Assembly: GCA_963575745.1 (NCBI GenBank)
Contig: CAUYUJ010014541.1
Span: forward strand, 180,222-210,237
Length of the DNA: 30,016 nucleotides
Direction of reading: 5' to 3'
Source of the DNA: Prorocentrum cordatum
Taxonomy: Eukaryota > Sar > Dinophyceae > Prorocentrales > Prorocentraceae
Made by a program: the position numbers and the translations under genes. The notes beneath the pieces are model-generated. The model ran no database searches, was not told the origin of the DNA, and worked only from the letters and a program-made list of their open reading frames with translations. The stretch's first letter is position 1, and each line of letters opens with the position of its first letter. Positions 24,966 to 30,016 of the stretch are shown one piece after another.

Positions 24966-25224
24966 ACCCAGGGACGACAGACGATGCCATGCAAATTTTG
25001 GGAAGCCGTCCTTGCCGTCCGTCAGGCCAAGAATGCTTGACGTTGCGCGCCCCCCTTAATTCAAGTTCACCCTCCATGCTCAAGCAGCAGGACCGCGCAC
25101 GCCAATAATATAATCCGTAAAGGCTTCGCCCCATGCCGCCGGCCCCCTGTCTCGGATAATGGGAGATGCAAAAGCTAAATCATGAGGTCTGGGCGCCGCC
25201 GTGAAGCAGTGTCGGGACCTGTTT
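24966..25224. other. Non-coding stretch without recognisable features
   Basis: Short unique sequence between two satellites. I see no gene or RNA. Confidence 0.5.
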
Positions 25225-25848
25225 GTTTTTCGACCCTGACCCTACAGATCTGCGTGAGGGGTGCCGCCGAATTTCAGAAATGTAGCAAATCCATATGTTT
25301 TTGGACCCTGGCCCTACGGATCTGCGTGAGGGGTGCCACCGAATTTCAGAAATGTGGCAAATCCCATGTGTTTTTAGACCCTGACCCTGCCGATCTGCGT
25401 GAGGGGTGCCAGCAAATTTCAAAAATGCTGTAAATCCCGTATGTTTTTGGACCCTGATCCTACCGATCTGCGTGAGGGGTGCCGCCGAATTCCAGAAATG
25501 TGGCAAATCCCATGTGTTTTGAACGCTGACCCTGCCGATCTGCGTGAGGGGTGCCACCGAATTTCAGAAATGTAGCAAATCCCGTTTGTTTTTTGGACCC
25601 TGACCCCGCCCATCCGCGTGATGGGTGCCACCGAATTTCAGACATGTGGCAAATCCCGTATGTTTGTGCACCCTGACCCTGCCGATCTGCGGGAGGGGTG
25701 CCAGCAAATTTCAGAAATGTGGCAAATCCCATATGTTTTTGGACTGGCCCTACGGATCTGCGTGAGGGGTGCCACCGAATTTCTGAAATGTGGCAAATCC
25801 CATGTGTTTTTGCACCCTGACCCCGCCGGTTTGCTCGAGGGGTGTTAA
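25225..25848 (+). repeat. Tandem satellite of 72-73 bp, nine units
   Basis: The GATCTGCGTGAGGGGTGCC marker lies near 25247, 25319, 25392, 25465, 25537, 25611, 25684, 25755 and 25828. The unit continues ACCGAATTTCAGAAATGTGG, CAAATCCCATGTGTTTTTGG and ACCCTGACCCTGCC. Since the period is near 24 codons, frames on both strands stay open for 60-120 codons with repeated peptides. I treat these as artefacts. Confidence 0.9.
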
Positions 25849-26245
25849 TTTTTTACCCCCCCAGCAATTCTGAGAACCCTTGTTGGGCGTGGTGAAAATG
25901 CCCGTTTTGGGCCTCCCCCCCTCGCGCGGTCCATCAACAAGGAACAGTAAGCAGCAACAAGCAGAAGTGTAACAAGGAACAGCAAGAAGCAGAATTGTAA
26001 CAGTGGAAACTGGAAGCTGCAACTGGTACAGGAAACTGCGAACCTCCGGCCTACAGCCTGGTGGCCCCACAACGGGGCCAGCGGATTTGAAGCCTGTCCT
26101 CTTCGTCGGCAAATTCGAAATTACCTTGTAATTTCAAGCCCCACGCCGGCCCCAGAAGAATAATCAGAGTGAGGGGGACGAACGGCCATTCATTGTCCTT
26201 GGGTGCGTGGCGTAAGTGCGGATCCGTGGTGAGGATTATGCTTGT
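25849..26245. other. Non-coding stretch; short AACAAGGAACAG repeat
   Basis: Contains a small imperfect repeat of AACAAGGAACAGxAAGxAGCA (about 25937-26005) and otherwise unremarkable sequence. No gene is supported. Confidence 0.45.
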
Positions 26246-26363
26246 TGCGTTGTTGTTGTTGTTGCAGCTGTTGTTGTTGTTGCTGTTGTTGATGGTGTTG
26301 TCGTTGTTGGCCCCATGTGGGCGAACAATATTTGAATTATTGTTGTTGTTGTTGTTGTTGTTG
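26246..26363 (+). repeat. (TTG)n array left of A4
   Basis: Two TTG runs, separated by a short unique piece and ATTTGAATTATTG (a truncated edge motif), lead into the left edge of A4. Confidence 0.85.
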
Positions 26364-27178
26364 AATATTATTACTTCTAAAGAATAATTATTGTTGGGCC
26401 CCCTGGTGCACGCCCCCCTCGCCGCGCCTAGGCCGCAGCCACATTTTCATCATTTTCGTGAGGAAGTCTCAGGCAAAACGGGGGAGTCCGGATCCGGTTG
26501 TTTTGTTGACGCCCGCTTTCCCTGTCAAAAAACAATATAAAATGACATGTCTTGTTCTAACATAACCAAACTTCAAGAATCCTTTGCAACAAATGACACG
26601 AAGTGCACACTCGCGCGCGCAAGATGAAATCCTTCCAAAACCTTAGTTTCGTAGCGATTTTAACATAAAAACATGAAAAACCCAATGGTTTTTCAAAAAA
26701 AAAGTTTCAAAAATTCATCCCGCGCGCTCTTGCGGATTTCTTAGGAAACCCAGTACTTTTTCAACATTTCTGTCAAACGGGCTCTTGCGAGCAACTTTTT
26801 CACGTGCTTCGAACTTCTGCAACAACGGTTGCGCGCATGCCAGGGCCATCATCCCTGTCAAATAATACCATATGGGACACATTCGTTTTTTCTTCGCGCG
26901 CGCACGCCGAAATCTTCAAACACCATTGGGTTTCTTAAGAATTTCAGCACCGCGTATCATAAAATCGCACGAATCGCACCGTAGGTCCTCGAAAAACACG
27001 TGCACGGATTTTCCAAATTTCTACCCGCGCGCGCTGTCCGAATCCTTAAAAACAAATGGTTTTTCAACATTTATGTTACATGAGCTCGCGCGAGCTACTT
27101 TCGCACGCTCTTTCAACGGCGTTCGCGCGCCTGCCAGGGGCCACAATCCCTTGCAAAAAATACCATGCGGGACACATG

Positions 27179-27217
<39 letters not shown>

Positions 27218-27626
27218 GCATGTTACCACAACAAGTCCGTGCGTCACCACGTCATCGAACAAAATCACTGATCACTGTCACATCCGTAGCCATCTCGGAT
27301 CAAGGTATCGCCTGTGTTCTTGGATGGGTCATGGCTTTGTCCAGTGTTGGAACAGGGGGAAAAGTCGTATACTAAGCTAGCTTACAGAAAATGTTACCAC
27401 AACAAGTCACTGTACCCATGCGCCAGTGTAGTAGCCAAGGTCGTCCGCAGGCCACGAAGTGAAGTGTCCGAACGTCATAGGGCGGGAAGCTGGGTGTGGG
27501 TGGTGGCGAAGAGTCGTTTGGAAATTTGGTAGAGCTTGAACCGGCCCCCCCACAAAGTGGGGGTATTGCCCGCCTCCTATGAAAACCCTGGCACTGGTGA
27601 GAACGGAGTGTCCCCACGTGCTAGTA

Positions 27627-27627
<1 letters not shown>
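26364..27627 (+). mobile_element. Family A element, copy A4, lacking the coding segment
   Basis: It is collinear with A3 over both flanks, including the two tandem body units, the ATGxTACCACAACAAGTC repeats (27220 and 27392), the spliced-leader relict and the right-end hairpin. The 2801 bp found in A3 at 10794-13594 are missing. The join is GGCTTTGTC|CAGTGTTGG at 27341/27342, with TGTC shared by both break points. The ATG of the cargo gene remains (27331) but runs after 14 codons into TAA. This is either an internally deleted derivative of A3-type elements or an element that never received the cargo. Confidence 0.85.
27283..27304 (+). other. Relict of the dinoflagellate spliced leader (copy in A4)
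   Basis: Same 22 bases as at 10735-10756, with the same three differences from the leader, so it was inherited with the element rather than acquired twice. Confidence 0.6.
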
Positions 27628-27692
<65 letters not shown>

Positions 27693-27698
27693 GCTGTT
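27628..27698 (+). repeat. (TTG)n array between A4 and A5
   Basis: Pure TTG except for one GCT near the right edge. It joins two family A copies head to tail. Confidence 0.9.
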
Positions 27699-28461
27699 GA
27701 ACATTATTTCTTCTTAAGAATAATTATTGTTGGGGCCCCTGGTGCGCGACCCCCCCGCCGCGCCTAGGCCGCAGCCTCATTTTCATCATTTTCGTGAGGA
27801 AGTCTCAGGCAAAACGGGTTGGTCCGGATCCGGTTGTGTTGTTACGATCGGTTTTCCCTTGCAAAAAATAAGCTAAAGTGGACATTTCTTGTTCTAACAT
27901 AACCAAACTTCAAGAATCCCTTGCAAAAAATAAGGTAAAGTGGACATTCGCGCGCGCAAGACGAAATCCTTCCAAAACCTTAGTTTTCGTAGCGATTTTA
28001 ACATAAAAACATCAAAAAACCAATGGTTTTTCAAAAAAAAAATGTCAAAATTTCATCCCGCGCGCTCTTGCGGATTCGTAGGAAACCCAACACTTTTTAA
28101 TCATTTCTGTCAAACGGGCTTTTGCGAGCAACTTTTTCGAACTTCTGCAACAACGGTTGCGCACCTGCCAGGGCCATCATCCCTGTCAAATAATACCATG
28201 CGGGACACATTCGTTTTTTCTTCGCGCGCGCACGCCGTCGTCGTCGGCCGCGGGGCCCTGAATAGTAGCCACGGTCGTCCGCATGCCACGAAGTGAAGTG
28301 TCCGAACGTCATAGGGCGGGAAGCTGGGTGTGGGTGGTGGCGAAGAGTCGTTTGGAAATTTGGTAGAGCTTGAACCGGCCCCCCCACAAAGTGGGGGTAT
28401 TGCCCGCCTCCTATGAAAACCCTGGCACTGGTGAGAACGGAGTGTCCCCACGTGCTAGTAA
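27699..28461 (+). mobile_element. Family A short element, copy A5 (mosaic)
   Basis: The first ~220 bases follow A3 (GTGTTGTTACGATCGGTTTT, CTAACATAACCAAACTTC). From about 27925 onward it is nearly identical to A6 and A1 (AATAAGGTAAAGTGGACATT and the following ~535 bases). It lacks the second body unit and the coding segment; instead CACGCCGTCGTCGTCGGCCG leads to the right-end block. The hairpin is near 28380 and the right edge is CACGTGCTAGTAA. Confidence 0.8.
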
Positions 28462-28478
28462 TTGTTGTTGTTGTTGTT
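28462..28478 (+). repeat. Short (TTG)n array between A5 and A6
   Basis: Only about five TTG units separate the right edge of A5 from the left edge of A6. Confidence 0.85.
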
Positions 28479-29239
28479 GAACATTATTTATTCTAAAGAA
28501 TAATTATTGTTGGGCCCCCTGGTGCGCGCCCCCCCTGCGCCGCCTAGGCCGCAGCTACATTTTCATCATTTTCGTGAGGAAGCCTCAGAAAAGAGGGTGT
28601 GTACAGGATCCGGTTGTTTTGTTGTAATCCGCTTTCCCTTGCAAAAAACAATAGAAAATGACATTTCTTGTTCTAATATAATCAAATTTCAAGAATCCCT
28701 TGCAAAAAATAAGGTAAAGTGGACATTCGCGCGCGCAAGACGAAATCCTTCCAAAACCTTAGTGTTCGCAGCGATTTTAACATAAAAACATCAAAAAACC
28801 AATGGTTTTTCAAAAAAAATTGTCAAAATCTCATCCCGCGCGCTCTTGCGGATTCGTAGGAAACCCAACACTTTTTAAACATTTCTGTCAAACGGGCTTT
28901 TGCGAGCAACTTTTTCGAACTTCTGCAACAACGGTTGCGCACCTGCCAGGGCCATCATCCCTGTCAAATAATACCATGCGGGACACATTCGTTTTTTCTT
29001 CGCGCGCGCACGCCGTCGTCGTCGGCCGCGGGGCCCTGAATAGTAGCCACGGTCGTCCGCATGCCACGAAGTGAAGTGTCCGAACGTCATAGGGCGGGAA
29101 GCTGGGTGTGGGTGGTGGCGAAGAGTCGTTTGGAAATTTGGTAGAGCTTGAACCGGCCCCCCCACAAAGTGGGGGTATTGCCCGCCTCCTATGAAAACCC
29201 TGGCACTGGTGAGAACGGTGTGTCCCCACGTGCTAGTAA
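28479..29239 (+). mobile_element. Family A short element, copy A6
   Basis: Left edge GAACATTATTTATTCTAAAG; right-end hairpin near 29158; right edge CACGTGCTAGTAA. It is nearly identical to A5 over the last ~535 bases and closest to A1 and A2 in its first ~200. It has no coding capacity; frames such as the 171-codon minus-strand one are shared by all short copies and have no domain character. Confidence 0.8.
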
Positions 29240-29373
29240 TTGTTGTTGTTGTTGTTGTTGGTGTTGGTGTTGGTGTTGTTGTTGTTGTTATTGTTATTGT
29301 TGTTGCTGCTGCTGCTGCTGCTGTTGTTGTTGTTGTTGTTGTTGGTGTTGTTGTTGTTGTTGTTGTTGTTGTT
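29240..29373 (+). repeat. (TTG)n array behind A6
   Basis: TTG with GGT, ATT and GCT variants. It closes the second train. Confidence 0.9.
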
Positions 29374-29559
29374 CGGTAAGGCGTTGACACTGGCCCTGGC
29401 TAGTTGTTGAGATCTTCTTCTTCTCTCAAAGCTCAAGCGCTTATCCTTAAGGATAAGCAAAGCTCCAGCAACCGAGGGTTTGCCCCACGGGGCTGGAGAA
29501 GGGGTTGTCACTGGAGCGGCAGCGCAAGGTGCCCCACTGGGCCGGAGAAGGGTTCGGCA
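29374..29559. other. Short unique stretch with a 20-bp perfect palindrome
   Basis: GCTTATCCTTAAGGATAAGC at 29439-29458 is a perfect palindrome. Two related blocks follow (GGCTGGAGAAGGGGTTGTCA and GGCCGGAGAAGGGTTCGGCA). No gene is seen. Confidence 0.6.
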
Positions 29560-30016
29560 TTCCTGGCACGTTTCCAAAGGCTTCCCAAGGATTTCCGCGA
29601 ATCCCTCAGGCTTCCTTTGGATTCCTGAGGACCCCTCCAGACTTTCTCTGATCTCCAAGGATTCCTTAGGACCTCCCAGGATTTCTCGGGATTCCTCAGG
29701 AGCCATTCCGCGGGGCCCCCGACGATTCATTCGGATCTTCCAGGCTTCTTCAGGCTCCTTCCGGAGTCCCCAGGATTCCTCAGGATCCCCCAGGAGTCCT
29801 TGGGATCCCAAATGATTCTTCAAGATCTCCCCATGGGGTTCGTTCTCAGGATTCCGTTGGGCTCCTAAGGATTTTTCAGGATATCTTCGAATTCTGCAGG
29901 ATCCCCAAGGATTCCTCAGCACACTTCAGGATTCCTCAGGATTCATGTCTTCTCAGGACGCCTGCGGACTCATTGGGATTTCCCATGGTTCCTCAGGATC
30001 CCCTCAGGGTGCCCCT
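29560..30016 (+). repeat. Minisatellite, CAGGATTCCTCAGGA type
   Basis: Degenerate units of about 12-16 bp built on AGGATTCCTCAGG run to the end of the window. The long minus-strand frame of Pro/Glu-rich repeats over it is an artefact. The array continues beyond the window. Confidence 0.8.

Noticed and set aside
23930-25848. CRISPR-like arrays
   Set aside because: Repeats are contiguous satellites of 131 and 72-73 bp without unique spacers of constant length, in a eukaryotic context.
29233-29922. 229-codon minus-strand frame rich in Pro, Glu and Arg ending in poly-Asn
   Set aside because: Translation of the AGGATTCCTCAGG minisatellite followed by the TTG array of A6.

Overview
The window looks like dinoflagellate nuclear DNA; this is an inference from content, not from a database hit. 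Four things point that way. There are very abundant (TTG)n/(CAA)n arrays, which I recall as a hallmark of Polarella glacialis assemblies. There is a degenerate copy of the dinoflagellate spliced leader just upstream of a coding region. Many minisatellites are present. There is a GC-rich tyrosine-recombinase (YR) retrotransposon. I found no ordinary cellular gene, tRNA or rRNA. Almost everything is mobile or tandemly repeated DNA, and most long open frames are low-complexity artefacts of trinucleotide arrays or of minisatellites with periods divisible by 3. A 100-N assembly gap lies at 14917-15016.

Layout. 1-700 is a degenerate GAT/TTG tract. 700-14090 is mostly a train of (TTG)n-bounded elements. 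Two main families, here called A and B, plus short C fragments, share the same edge modules: an AT-rich motif around ATTCTAAAGAAT on the left, a C/G hairpin near the right end, a CAGTCTTAAAATG-like right edge, then (TTG)n. Elements B2-B3-B4-A2-A3 abut head to tail from 3681 to 13880. B3 and B4 are swollen by minisatellites. A3 (9828-13880) is the only coding copy. It carries a 2.8-kb segment encoding a protein with five ~60-residue repeats and an unrecognised C-terminal domain. That gene is interrupted by a 179-bp foldback transposon with a 5-bp target duplication. A4 (26364-27627) is the same element with exactly this segment missing; A5 and A6 are short copies behind it.

14091-16344 holds degenerate trinucleotide tracts, two GGA arrays, a three-copy ~84-bp repeat and unremarkable sequence. 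16345-22791 is a nearly complete YR retrotransposon. It has split direct repeats (A1 - ORFs - B1A2 - B2), a gag-like ORF whose stop overlaps the pol start (ATGA), reverse transcriptase, RNase H, and a tyrosine recombinase fused to a C5-cytosine-methyltransferase-like domain. Its pol is broken by three single-base shifts, all in homopolymers, and by one in-frame TGA. 22796-26245 carries a TA run, an ~131-bp satellite with a hairpin in the unit, and a 72-73-bp satellite. 26246-29373 is the second A-family train, and 29560-30016 is a GGATTCCTCA-type minisatellite.

The parts are related by transposition rather than by a shared pathway. The YR element would encode its own copying and integration. 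The A/B families look like non-autonomous units that insert into, or carry, TTG tails. The A3 cargo is either their coding partner or a captured retrogene.
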